DNA of 64,000 nt from JAGTVG01 sp964543195 (GTDB lineage: Bacteria; Bacteroidota; Bacteroidia; Cytophagales; Cyclobacteriaceae): positions 1-64,000 of the forward strand of contig CAZIXF010000025.1 in the NCBI GenBank assembly GCA_964543195.1, given 5' to 3'. Positions 44,550-53,262 of the stretch are shown here, one piece after another. The notes beneath the pieces are model-generated. The model was not told the DNA's origin. It did no database searches and worked only from the letters and a program-made list of their open reading frames with translations. Made by a program: the position numbers and the translations under genes. How positions within the stretch are numbered: position 1 is the first letter of the stretch; every line of letters begins with the position of its first letter.

Positions 44550-45716
44550 TTATTTTTTCAATAAGGGTTCCGCGTCCTTGACGATATGCATCAGGTCATT
44601 ATCATCGATATTTTTCTTTGCATCGGCCACCTCGAGGAATTTATCATATATAATGGCCAGGTCTTCCTTTTCAAAAGTATAACCCAGTTTCTCCAGCCTG
44701 TGCAGCAGGGCATGTTTGCCACTCCTTGCCGTAAGCACGATGGTGGCGGGCTGTGAACCGACTACCAGGGGATCGATCACCTCATAATTTTCACGGTTCT
44801 TTAAAAATCCATCCTGGTGGATCCCCGAGGAATGAGCAAAGGCATTTTTACCCACTATGGCTTTGTTTGCCTGGACAGGCATTTTCATCAGGCGGGCCAC
44901 CAGATCACTGGTAGGGCATAGTTTTTCTGTCTTGATATTGGTCTCCAGCCCCAGATGTTGTTTATGACTGTATAGGATCATAACAGTTTCTTCAAGCGAC
45001 GTATTACCTGCCCTTTCGCCCACGCCGTTCATGGTCACCTCGGCCTGCCTGGCCCCGTTCACGAGACCTGCTATCGTGTTTGATGTAGCAAGCCCCAGAT
45101 CGTTATGACAATGAATAGCAATGGTTACATTATGGATGTTGGGAACCTGCTCCATGATGTATTTGATCTTTTCACCAAATACCCATGGAAGATTATATCC
45201 CGTGGTATCCGGGATGTTCACCACAGTTGCACCGGCATCAATCACTGATTCGATTACCGTACATAAAAATTCCAGGTTGGCACGTCCTGCATCCTCTGCA
45301 TAGAACTGCACATCTTCCACTTTTTTCTTGGCATATTTAACGGCCGCCACACCCTGTTCAAGTATTTTATCCCTTGTGCTTTTCAGTTTAGTATAGATAT
45401 GAAGATCAGATGTTCCGATTCCTGTATGGATCCTTTTTCTTTTCGCTTTCTGAAGCGCATCGGCTGCCGCATCGATATCTTTTTCGATAGCTCTTGTCAA
45501 TCCGCAAATAATTGGTTCTCTGATTGCTTTTGAAATTTCTACCACTGATTTGAAGTCACCCGGGCTGGAAATGGGGAATCCGGCTTCCAGTACGTCAACT
45601 CCCAATTCTTCCAGTGCTTTGGCTATTTCTATTTTCTCGTGTGTGTCAAGTTGGCAACCGGGTACCTGTTCGCCATCACGTAAGGTTGTGTCAAAAATAT
45701 AAACTCGTTCGTTCAT
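44550..45716 (-). CDS. leuA: 2-isopropylmalate synthase, short form
   Basis: A 388-residue enzyme of the DRE-TIM superfamily condensing acetyl-CoA with 2-oxoisovalerate in leucine synthesis. It shows FDTTLRDGEQVPGCQL, the CHNDLGLATSNTIAG metal motif, NGVGERAGNTSLEE and SSGIHQDG. It ends after the catalytic and linker regions and lacks the roughly 110-residue C-terminal LeuA dimer domain that carries leucine feedback. It could instead be a homocitrate or citramalate synthase, but the motif set favours LeuA. No other leu genes are nearby. Confidence 0.85.
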   Translation of the reverse strand: MNERVYIFDTTLRDGEQVPGCQLDTHEKIEIAKALEELGVDVLEAGFPISSPGDFKSVVEISKAIREPIICGLTRAIEKDIDAAADALQKAKRKRIHTGIGTSDLHIYTKLKSTRDKILEQGVAAVKYAKKKVEDVQFYAEDAGRANLEFLCTVIESVIDAGATVVNIPDTTGYNLPWVFGEKIKYIMEQVPNIHNVTIAIHCHNDLGLATSNTIAGLVNGARQAEVTMNGVGERAGNTSLEETVMILYSHKQHLGLETNIKTEKLCPTSDLVARLMKMPVQANKAIVGKNAFAHSSGIHQDGFLKNRENYEVIDPLVVGSQPATIVLTARSGKHALLHRLEKLGYTFEKEDLAIIYDKFLEVADAKKNIDDNDLMHIVKDAEPLLKK

Positions 45717-45855
45717 TATTATCTGTAGTTAAAAAGGGATGTCAAATAAGTTAATGAATGATAAAATTCTGATTTTTTTAAAAATATAAAAAAGATATGA
45801 GCGACTTTTTTAAGCGAATCCCGGCCAGGTAAAATATCATGGGGGCGGGAATTGA

Positions 45856-47097
45856 TCATTCCGCCGGATTCACCATTTTTCCTGTGAACACGATTGACCC
45901 GGTAAACTTTTCACGAACCAGGAAAACGAAAGGCCTGTCAACCACTTTTATATCCTTTTTATAATTGTCCGCGTCCGAAACCTGGTTCTGATTAAAAAAT
46001 TCGGATTGATTACTATTGCTGATATTAAATCGTGTTTTATGGATAAAGTCGGAAATGAATAACTGTGAAACCGGATAATAATTTTCGATCACCGACAAGG
46101 GGCCTGTTAAACCAAACTGAGGAAACAGAGACCGTAACCTTACTTCTTTATTAAAATCCAATTCAGGAAAATAAAGTTCCAGATCAGTTTTTGATGTATT
46201 GTTAAGGTAGTTTTTTATCCGCTCAGCATTTAATTTTCCTATTATTTTATGCAGTGAATAGGCATTTGCAGGTATGATCATCGTCAGGTAAAACTGCCCT
46301 TTACCCAAGGGTATATCATAGATTGTCAGTTCATTATTCGAATAGGAATTCACTTTGCCTGAAAAGCCGTTGACCCGGCTGCATATTTTGGTGTTTCCAT
46401 TCGGGGTAGTGAATTCATACCGATCCGGTTTGTTCATTGTGGGCGGAGTATTCCATGTGGCGTCGAAATGGATCGCATTGATGATATAGGATTTGTCATG
46501 GGTGTTCACCTCATTGATTATTTCAGGAATTTTCCCGTAAGAACGATTCTCGATCCAGTTGTTGATTTTTTTTACGCTTTTCTGGTTTCTGAAGTTGATA
46601 AAATTCAGGTCGGCATCGTAATAGGCCATGATCTTATCACCCGAAAGGGGATTGATTTCCTCATTATGATTGATCCAGAGGCTGTTGGCTTTAGTAAACT
46701 GGATATCACGGTCAATGAGATTAAGGATCTCTCCAAGTTGAAAATAGGCCCTGTGAATTTCTATATCCCGTACTTCACTGATGTTAAGGAATGCCTTTAA
46801 CTCCTGTTTGGGTTTGTTTTCTATAATATTGAAGGCCATTCCAATACCATTTCCCACCCCAAAAGATGAAAATATGGCATTCTGGTCAGGTTTCTTCTCA
46901 TCCAGCATTCTGAGCAGATTGAAAGAAAATTCATTAGAGGAATTGAGAAGGGCCTGTTCTTCATAGGTGAGTGGTCTCAGTTTGAGAATATTATCGGGTT
47001 CCGGCGTATCGGTGGTACAGGCAGTAGTGACCCAAACTGCAATAAACAGGAAGAATATAACCCGGATTACGCTCATCGTGATTTTCTGATTATTCAA
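45856..47097 (-). CDS. Serpin-fold lipoprotein, reactive loop atypical
   Basis: A 413-residue protein with an N-terminal lipobox TTAC (Cys27), then a full serpin domain: FSFNLLRMLDEKKPDQNAIFSS, ANSLWINHNEEINP, INNWIENRSYGKIPEI, YIINAIHFDATW and the C-terminal RPFVFLVREKFTGSIVFTGKMVNP. The hinge that should read EEGTEAAAAT is replaced by NSNQSEFFNQNQVSDADN, so protease inhibition by loop insertion is doubtful. It stands alone, with 58 bp to the LON-domain gene. Confidence 0.88.
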   Translation of the reverse strand: MNNQKITMSVIRVIFFLFIAVWVTTACTTDTPEPDNILKLRPLTYEEQALLNSSNEFSFNLLRMLDEKKPDQNAIFSSFGVGNGIGMAFNIIENKPKQELKAFLNISEVRDIEIHRAYFQLGEILNLIDRDIQFTKANSLWINHNEEINPLSGDKIMAYYDADLNFINFRNQKSVKKINNWIENRSYGKIPEIINEVNTHDKSYIINAIHFDATWNTPPTMNKPDRYEFTTPNGNTKICSRVNGFSGKVNSYSNNELTIYDIPLGKGQFYLTMIIPANAYSLHKIIGKLNAERIKNYLNNTSKTDLELYFPELDFNKEVRLRSLFPQFGLTGPLSVIENYYPVSQLFISDFIHKTRFNISNSNQSEFFNQNQVSDADNYKKDIKVVDRPFVFLVREKFTGSIVFTGKMVNPAE

Positions 47098-47153
47098 TTA
47101 TACGCAAATTTTTCATAATTATAAAATGAAAAAATTTTTAACAGCGTTATTCT

Positions 47154-47783
47154 TTAGAAGTTAATGGGATCAAAATAACTAAAGTGACCATTCATTCTTA
47201 TTTTTTCTTTTGCTTTTTTCGCACGGACCAGGAACGGAATGGTTTTGTCGAGATAATTGACCACATATTCCTGACGATCAATTTCGCGATCCAATATAAG
47301 AATATCGTATTCCTGCTCAAGGGATAATCCAAGCTGATGGATCACATCATAACTGCGGAAATCATCATTTATAGGTATATTGCCCGGTTCGTTGATCAGA
47401 TTGAAAAATTCTTCGATCTTTTCCAGAAAAATATTCTTCATCAGAGGATCTTCTTTGGTATGATTATCCGGATAGTCCACATACCCTTCGGCATACTTTT
47501 TTCCTCCGGAAGGATTTTCGTAATCGATTATCCTGAAAATTTTTAATCCTTTTGTAGTAATATCCATCCGGCCATCGTCATAGGTTTTTACTATCTCAAC
47601 AATATTCATCAATGTACCGTACTCTATTTTTTTATTAATATAGGGTGGGAGTCCGAAACTGCCGTCTTTTTGAAGAGAATCATTGATCAGGCCTTTATAA
47701 CGCGGTTCAAATATATGAAGATTGACCAATTCTCCCGGGAAGGGCACTAATTTCAATGGGAAAAGGGGTATTTTTTCTTCCAT
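47154..47783 (-). CDS. LON peptidase substrate-binding domain protein
   Basis: A 209-residue stand-alone LON N-terminal (PUA-like) domain: IPLFPLKLVPFPGELVNLHIFEPRYKGLINDSL at the start (shortened here), EYGTLMNIVEIVKTYDDGRMDI in the middle and a helical tail. It has no ATPase or protease part. Such proteins are widespread and their role is unclear; they may bind unfolded peptides. It is monocistronic. Confidence 0.9.
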   Translation of the reverse strand: MEEKIPLFPLKLVPFPGELVNLHIFEPRYKGLINDSLQKDGSFGLPPYINKKIEYGTLMNIVEIVKTYDDGRMDITTKGLKIFRIIDYENPSGGKKYAEGYVDYPDNHTKEDPLMKNIFLEKIEEFFNLINEPGNIPINDDFRSYDVIHQLGLSLEQEYDILILDREIDRQEYVVNYLDKTIPFLVRAKKAKEKIRMNGHFSYFDPINF

Positions 47784-47835
47784 GTAATTGTTAACTAATT
47801 GAACACAGCTTGGGTTTCAAAAAAAACAATAAAAA

Positions 47836-47873
47836 CTGTCTCAAAATACACATCATCGGTAATTTTGAGACAG
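47836..47873 (-). terminator. Intrinsic terminator of icd
   Basis: A perfect 12-bp stem CTGTCTCAAAAT/ATTTTGAGACAG with a 14-nt loop. On the minus strand it is followed by TTTTTATTGTTTTTTTT. It lies 23 bp after the icd stop. The stem shares CTGTCTCAAAA with the MITE-like ends 3.4 kb away. Confidence 0.8.
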
Positions 47874-47895
47874 CGTGGTTATTAATTTACCTGAT

Positions 47896-49122
47896 CTACA
47901 TATTGCTTACGATCTCTTTGGCAAATTCAGAGCACTTCAGCAGGGTGGCCCCTTCCATCAGACGTTCAAAATCGTAAGTCACCCGTTTATTTTCAATTGA
48001 CTTTTCAAGTCCTTTGTAAATAAGTTCTGCAGCTTCAGGCCAATCCAGATGTTCGAACATCATGGCGCCCGACAGTATCAATGAGCCGGGATTTACTTTG
48101 TCCTGTCCGGCATATTTGGGTGCTGTGCCATGAGTAGCCTCAAAGATGGCATGCCCTTTATCAAAATTGATGTTGGCACCCGGGGCAATTCCGATACCTC
48201 CCACAATGGCGGCTAATGCATCAGAGATATAATCTCCGTTCAGGTTCAACGTGGCGATCACGGAATATTCCGTGGGGCGGGTCAGGATCTGTTGCAGGAA
48301 AGCATCTGCAATCACATCTTTTATGATCACCTTATGACCGTCTTTTTCAATGATCTGCCATGGCCCCCCTTCAAAATCTTCGGCTCCGTATTTTTCGCGT
48401 GCCACTTTATATCCCCAGTCCCTGAACGCTCCTTCGGTAAACTTCATGATATTGCCTTTATGGACGAGCGTAACGGAATCCCGTTTTCTTTCGAATGCAT
48501 AATCTATGGCGGCTCTTACCAGTCTTTCGGTACCTTCATAGGAAACCGGTTTTATACCATATCCGGCTGATCCGGGAAAACGGACTTTCTCAAATCTTTC
48601 CGGGAAGTTATTCCTGAACACATCCGCAAATTTTTTGGCATCTTCTGTGCCTTCCTGGAATTCGATCCCCGCGTAGATATCTTCAGTATTTTCCCTGAAG
48701 ATCACCATATCTGTATTCCATGGTGCTTTCACTGGAGAAGGAGTACCTTTAAACCAGCGAACAGGCCTTACGCAGGCAAACAGGTCGAGTTTTTGCCGGA
48801 GTGCCACATTAAGTGAACGTATACCTCCGCCCACAGGTGTGGTGAGGGGACCTTTGATACCTACCAGATGTTCATCAAATGCCTTAAGGGTAACATCCGG
48901 TAACCACTCGTTGGATTTATTATAGGATTTTTCACCGGCATACACTTCTTTCCAGGCAATTTTTCGCTTCCCGCTAAACGCTTTTTCAACAGCGCCATCA
49001 AATACCAGTTGTGAAGCCGGCCAGATATCCACGCCAGTTCCGTCTCCTTCAATAAAAGGAATGATTGGATTGTCGGGTACCTTTAATTGACCACCTGGAT
49101 TCGTTATTTTTTCTCCATTCAT
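47896..49122 (-). CDS. icd: NADP-dependent isocitrate dehydrogenase
   Basis: A 408-residue TCA-cycle enzyme converting isocitrate to 2-oxoglutarate. The diagnostic segments are PIIPFIEGDGTGVDIWPASQ, GGGIRSLNVALRQKLDLFACVRP (substrate Ser and Arg residues), VTLVHKGNIMKFTEGAF, GGIGIAPGANI and EATHGTAPKYAGQDKVNP. The loop LYxxxK/Y for NADP is at the expected place. The length is close to E. coli Icd (416). It is monocistronic, with a strong terminator. Confidence 0.97.
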   Translation of the reverse strand: MNGEKITNPGGQLKVPDNPIIPFIEGDGTGVDIWPASQLVFDGAVEKAFSGKRKIAWKEVYAGEKSYNKSNEWLPDVTLKAFDEHLVGIKGPLTTPVGGGIRSLNVALRQKLDLFACVRPVRWFKGTPSPVKAPWNTDMVIFRENTEDIYAGIEFQEGTEDAKKFADVFRNNFPERFEKVRFPGSAGYGIKPVSYEGTERLVRAAIDYAFERKRDSVTLVHKGNIMKFTEGAFRDWGYKVAREKYGAEDFEGGPWQIIEKDGHKVIIKDVIADAFLQQILTRPTEYSVIATLNLNGDYISDALAAIVGGIGIAPGANINFDKGHAIFEATHGTAPKYAGQDKVNPGSLILSGAMMFEHLDWPEAAELIYKGLEKSIENKRVTYDFERLMEGATLLKCSEFAKEIVSNM

Positions 49123-49221
49123 TAGTTTTTGGTTTGAGTTTGTTAACGATTCATGTAAAAATATAAATAAAAAATCTTGTTGGAACCCTTCTGATCCGCG
49201 TACGGAATAAATGGGCTCAAT

Positions 49222-50004
49222 TTATTCTTTAGAACGCTTTTTTCTTTTTTCAATATAATCCCCGTATCGAAACGTTTTTAAGGGTGCCCAGTCTATTACC
49301 ACTGTATACTTAAAAAATAAGGAAAAATATTTATCAAAAGCAGGATTATCCAGATCTTTTAATGCATCCAGAAAATCTGTTTTGGTAAAACGGTAATTTC
49401 CTTCAAGGGAAAGATAGTGGTTTTTATCAATATAATATTTCACGCCTGCTCCTATGGGAAAGATCACGGAAAGTTTCGCAAAATCATAATCGGAGGTGGT
49501 CGAATCAGATATGATCACGCCGGTTCCTTCGCCCCTTATATTATTGTTGCTTGGAAAAAACATGACCTGGCCTATGCCACCGAAAACGTGACCATCCCAT
49601 TTATAAAAGCCTCCGTCGATCCTGCTTTTCGGGAAGAGATCGATCACGCCATTCAGATAATAATCGATATTAAAACCAGAAAAGAAACGGTTGTTTTCTT
49701 CATAGATAATGCTTTCCGAGTAGAGCCCGAATACATTAATCTCACCGCGAAGACTTACATGGTCGAAAAAACGATAGGCCAGGCCAAAGCTACCTGAAGG
49801 ATTGAGATAATATTTCTGAAGAGAAGAATCGAAGAAATTACTCAATTCCCCCTGATAAGCAGAAGTTCCTATGCCTATGGAATAGGAAAGACGATTGAGA
49901 TAGGGATTGAAACGATTCTGATTATAATTATAGCTTACCTGCTGACCAGAGGCTCCACAACCCATTAAAAGTATGATTCCGGTTATAAATATCTTTACTT
50001 TCAT
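49222..50004 (-). CDS. Outer-membrane beta-barrel protein
   Basis: A 260-residue protein whose N-terminus ends LLMGCGASGQ (either a lipobox Cys or a cleaved signal). The barrel strands include LSYSIGIGTSAYQGELSNFF, GLAYRFFDHVSLRGEINVFG and YYIDKNHYLSLEGNYRFTK. It resembles DUF6089-type barrels. The function is unknown. It overlaps the panB end by 1 bp, but the link is probably only transcriptional. Confidence 0.7.
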   Translation of the reverse strand: MKVKIFITGIILLMGCGASGQQVSYNYNQNRFNPYLNRLSYSIGIGTSAYQGELSNFFDSSLQKYYLNPSGSFGLAYRFFDHVSLRGEINVFGLYSESIIYEENNRFFSGFNIDYYLNGVIDLFPKSRIDGGFYKWDGHVFGGIGQVMFFPSNNNIRGEGTGVIISDSTTSDYDFAKLSVIFPIGAGVKYYIDKNHYLSLEGNYRFTKTDFLDALKDLDNPAFDKYFSLFFKYTVVIDWAPLKTFRYGDYIEKRKKRSKE

Positions 50005-50822
50005 TAATAACTTTCTTTATCTCCCGGGAATGTCAATTTTTTAATATCATCTATATAACGAATAAGCGCTTCCGTTATGATAGCGTTCAAATCGGCATAT
50101 CGTCTGAGAAATCTGGGATTAAAATCTTTATTGATCCCGAGCATATCATGCATAACGAGTACCTGGCCATCTACCTCCTTTCCGGCTCCTATACCGATAA
50201 CTGGAATTTTCAGGCTGGCGGCAACTTTTCCTGCGAGCTTTGCGGGAATTTTTTCAAGCACAATGGCAAAACATCCCAATTCTTCAAGCAATCGGGCATC
50301 TTCAATCAGTTTTTCAGCTTCTTCTTCGTCCCTGGCCCGGACTGTATAGGTGCCGAATTTATAGATTGACTGTGGTGTCAGTCCAAGATGACCCATTACA
50401 GGCACACCTGCCGACAGCACCCGAGTAATCGATTCTTTGATCTCCACACCTCCTTCCATCTTGACAGCATGGGCCCCTGACTCTTTCATGATCCGTATGG
50501 CTGACCTCAGCGCTTCCGATGAACTACCCTGGAAAGAACCAAAAGGAATATCCACCACGATCAGCGCTCTGCTGGCCGCCCTGACCACCGATGAGGCGTG
50601 GTATATCATTTGATCGAGGGTGATCGGAAGCGTTGTTTCATGTCCTGCCATGGTATTGGAGGCCGAGTCACCCACCAGGATCACTTCTATCCCCGCTGAG
50701 TCAATGATTTTAGCCATGGAAAAATCATAGGCGGTAAGCATGGAGATCTTATCACCCCTATCCTTCATTTCCTGAAGAATGTGCGTAGTGACCCGTTTGA
50801 TTTTTTCTCTTTTTTCAGCCAT
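50004..50822 (-). CDS. panB: 3-methyl-2-oxobutanoate hydroxymethyltransferase
   Basis: A 272-residue TIM-barrel enzyme transferring a hydroxymethyl group from methylene-THF to 2-oxoisovalerate, first step of pantothenate synthesis. It has MLTAYDFSMAKI, VGDSASNTMAGHETTLPITLD, VKMEGG, MGHLGLTPQS and IGIGAGKEVDGQVLVMHD. It is 9 bp downstream of the pyrR-like gene, so co-transcribed. panC is not in the window. Confidence 0.97.
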   Translation of the reverse strand: MAEKREKIKRVTTHILQEMKDRGDKISMLTAYDFSMAKIIDSAGIEVILVGDSASNTMAGHETTLPITLDQMIYHASSVVRAASRALIVVDIPFGSFQGSSSEALRSAIRIMKESGAHAVKMEGGVEIKESITRVLSAGVPVMGHLGLTPQSIYKFGTYTVRARDEEEAEKLIEDARLLEELGCFAIVLEKIPAKLAGKVAASLKIPVIGIGAGKEVDGQVLVMHDMLGINKDFNPRFLRRYADLNAIITEALIRYIDDIKKLTFPGDKESY

Positions 50823-50831
50823 TCAATTAGG

Positions 50832-51338
50832 TTAATAAAGATAGACACCGCAATCGTTCTTCTCCAGACGAACCTCAATATGGTCATTTAAGGTAGTGGA
50901 AAGTTCATATCCGGTATAATTGCTTGTAACCGGAAACCAGGTGTACGATCTGTTCACCAGTACAACAGTTTGTATCTTTTTGATATTTATGGCAAGGAAT
51001 GGTTTCATTCCCTGAATGAAGGTTTTTCCGGTATGCAATACATCATCCACAAGAATTATGGTTTTATTCTTTAGCCCCTCAATATTTTTATCAAGCAGTA
51101 CCTCACTGTCCAGTGGACCTTTTTTATCTACCGTTACTTTTACCAGAACGAGTTCCGATTTTGTGATTTTCTTTAATTCTTTTACCAGGTTCTCTGCAAG
51201 CTTATAACCGCCCTGCTCTATCCCTGCAATAACCAGCTCTTTTTCCTTGAAATTGTTTTCATAGATTTCATAAGCAATCCGGGTCAGTTTCTGATGGATC
51301 TTTGTTTTGTCCAGTATTAAATCTGATCGTGTTGGCAT
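50832..51338 (-). CDS. Phosphoribosyltransferase, PyrR-like
   Basis: A 168-residue type I PRTase with the PRPP loop IILVDDVLHTGKT. The C-terminal arrangement VLVNRSYTWFPVTSNYTGYELST...DCGVYLY is that of PyrR. PyrR proteins regulate pyrimidine genes by RNA binding and have weak uracil PRTase activity; in Bacteroidota the regulatory part is unproven. It is 20 bp after the Lrp-type gene and leads into panB. Confidence 0.82.
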   Translation of the reverse strand: MPTRSDLILDKTKIHQKLTRIAYEIYENNFKEKELVIAGIEQGGYKLAENLVKELKKITKSELVLVKVTVDKKGPLDSEVLLDKNIEGLKNKTIILVDDVLHTGKTFIQGMKPFLAINIKKIQTVVLVNRSYTWFPVTSNYTGYELSTTLNDHIEVRLEKNDCGVYLY

Positions 51339-51358
51339 AATAATAAAAAAAATTGATG

Positions 51359-51853
51359 TTATTTGATCTGTTCAATATACGCTGGTATCGGCATTACCTT
51401 ACTATCCTTGAAAGTTGAGAGCACTACCATTGACTGCATATTGTCAACCACTTTTATATCACTTACTTTTTCAAGCATCAGTTTTTGATAGGAGGGTATA
51501 TCTTTGGCAATGATTTTAAGGATAAAATCTCCCGCACCTGTAACATGGTGACATTCAATTACCTCATCCACCTTATTGATCTCTGCCACGAATTTTTCAA
51601 TATTTTCACGGTTGTGACCAATCAATGTGACCAGCACAAAGGTAGTTACGCCCAACCCCAGCTTACTGACATCCAGCTTGGCATGATAACTGTTTATCAC
51701 ACCCTGGTTTTCCAGTTTCTTTACCCGCTCGAGAGTGGGAGCTGGAGACAAGCCTATTTCCTTGGAAAGCTGTGCGTTCGTGATCTTGGCATTTTTCTGC
51801 AGGATCTCAAGAATTTTACGATCAATTTTATCAAGTTTAAGATTCTGAGCCAT
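51359..51853 (-). CDS. Lrp/AsnC family transcriptional regulator
   Basis: A 164-residue regulator with an N-terminal winged HTH (LDKIDRKILEILQKNAKITNAQLSKEIGLSP, shortened) and a C-terminal RAM ligand domain containing ECHHVTGAGDFILKI. Lrp-type proteins respond to amino acids; the co-located panB uses the valine precursor 2-oxoisovalerate, so a branched-chain amino acid link is possible but unproven. A good -7 element precedes it. Confidence 0.93.
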   Translation of the reverse strand: MAQNLKLDKIDRKILEILQKNAKITNAQLSKEIGLSPAPTLERVKKLENQGVINSYHAKLDVSKLGLGVTTFVLVTLIGHNRENIEKFVAEINKVDEVIECHHVTGAGDFILKIIAKDIPSYQKLMLEKVSDIKVVDNMQSMVVLSTFKDSKVMPIPAYIEQIK

Positions 51854-51875
51854 TTTTTCGAAATTTTATTCTGAC

Positions 51876-51883
51876 CAAAGGTA
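51876..51883 (-). promoter_or_regulatory. Candidate -7 element for the lrp-pyrR-panB run
   Basis: On the minus strand TACCTTTG matches TAnnTTTG exactly, 22 bp before the Lrp-type start. The nearest -33-like CTTG is too far (25 bp). Confidence 0.5.
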
Positions 51884-52041
51884 ATAATTTTATTTTTTAT
51901 TTTATAAACAAGGTAAAACCTTTAATGATATTTCAATAATATTTTTTTAAAACTATTTGCGATTTCGGTAATTTTAGAGAATTTTTTATCAGATTCGCTT
52001 TTAATTCAATAATTAACCGGTTCATAAATAAATTACATAAG

Positions 52042-53112
52042 ATGGATAAAAAAAGTAAGTCATTTTTATACGAATATCTCAATAATATATCACCAACCGG
52101 ATACGAATCATCCGGGCAGAAGATCTGGCTGGAATATATCCGGAGGTTTATTGATGATTATATCACCGACAATTATGGTACTGTGGTTGGAATTATAAAC
52201 CCTGAGGCCTCCTATAAGGTGGTTATCGAAGCCCATGCCGATGAAATATCATGGTATATCAATTACATTTCCAAAGATGGGTATATCTATGTGATCCGTA
52301 ATGGTGGCTCCGATTATCAGATCGCTCCTTCAAAGCGGGCGACCATCCACACGAAAAATGGACCTGTTCCTGCCGTTTTTGGCTGGCCTGCCATTCATGT
52401 GAGAGATAAAAAAGATGAAGCAAAAATGGATGTGGATACCATTGTGCTGGATTGTGGATGTGATTCGGATGAGGAAGTAAGGAATAAAGGCATGCACCCG
52501 GGTTGTGTGGTTACTTTTGATGAAGACCTGATCGAGTTAAATCAAAAATATCTTGTGGGACGCGCCCTTGATAACCGTATTGGTGGATTTATGATCGCGG
52601 AAGCTGCCCGGAAACTATATGAAAAAAAGAAAAAGCTTCCTTATGGGTTGTATATCACGAATGCTGTCCAGGAAGAGGTCGGGTTGAAAGGTGCAGAGAT
52701 GATCGCCAATCGCATCAAACCGGATCTGGCCATCATAACGGATGTATGCCACGATACTCAGTCGCCCCAATATAACAAGATCAAACAGGGTGATCAGAAA
52801 GCCGGTAAAGGTCCGGTTTTAACTTATGCTCCCGCGGTACATAACAATTTGCTGGATATGCTTATACAAGTGGCTGAAAAGAAAAAGATCCCGTTTCAGC
52901 GTTCAGCCAGTTCACGAATTACCGGCACCGATACGGATGCTTTTGCCTATTCCAACGGAGGAGTGCCTTCAGCATTGATTTCGCTCCCGATCAAATACAT
53001 GCACACCACGGTGGAGATGGCTCATTTTGATGACATTGAAAACATCGTAAAACTTTTCACGGAATTTTTATCGGATCTGAAGCCCGGTCTGGACCTGAGG
53101 TATCTGAAATAA
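52042..53112 (+). CDS. M42 family metallopeptidase
   Basis: A 356-residue co-catalytic aminopeptidase. The metal ligands and catalytic residues are visible in VVIEAHADEISW, GRALDNRIGGF, NAVQEEVGLKGAEM (the Glu pair), IITDVCHDTQSP and the final MHTTVEMAHFDDI. M42 enzymes form large tetrahedral oligomers in the cytosol and trim peptides. It is monocistronic and followed by degenerate copies of its own 3' end. Confidence 0.94.
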   Translation: MDKKSKSFLYEYLNNISPTGYESSGQKIWLEYIRRFIDDYITDNYGTVVGIINPEASYKVVIEAHADEISWYINYISKDGYIYVIRNGGSDYQIAPSKRATIHTKNGPVPAVFGWPAIHVRDKKDEAKMDVDTIVLDCGCDSDEEVRNKGMHPGCVVTFDEDLIELNQKYLVGRALDNRIGGFMIAEAARKLYEKKKKLPYGLYITNAVQEEVGLKGAEMIANRIKPDLAIITDVCHDTQSPQYNKIKQGDQKAGKGPVLTYAPAVHNNLLDMLIQVAEKKKIPFQRSASSRITGTDTDAFAYSNGGVPSALISLPIKYMHTTVEMAHFDDIENIVKLFTEFLSDLKPGLDLRYLK

Positions 53113-53262
53113 AAGCCGGAAACGTACCAGTAAGAACACAGGGTGTCTGACTTAGTAAAGGGAATTTGTCCGGCGTGGCCTGATGTTACCGAAATAAAGG
53201 CTGAAAACATACCGGCCAGGACCTGAAGCATCCGAAATAAAGACTTGACTTTCCGGTCAGCG
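53097..53262 (+). repeat. Degenerate roughly 40-bp repeats after the M42 gene
   Basis: Three related stretches start near 53097, 53183 and 53224. They share GAAATAAA followed by a GGC/GAAAAC/TACCGG-like tail. The first overlaps the M42 stop codon. The remainder between M42 and aroA shows nothing else. Confidence 0.5.
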
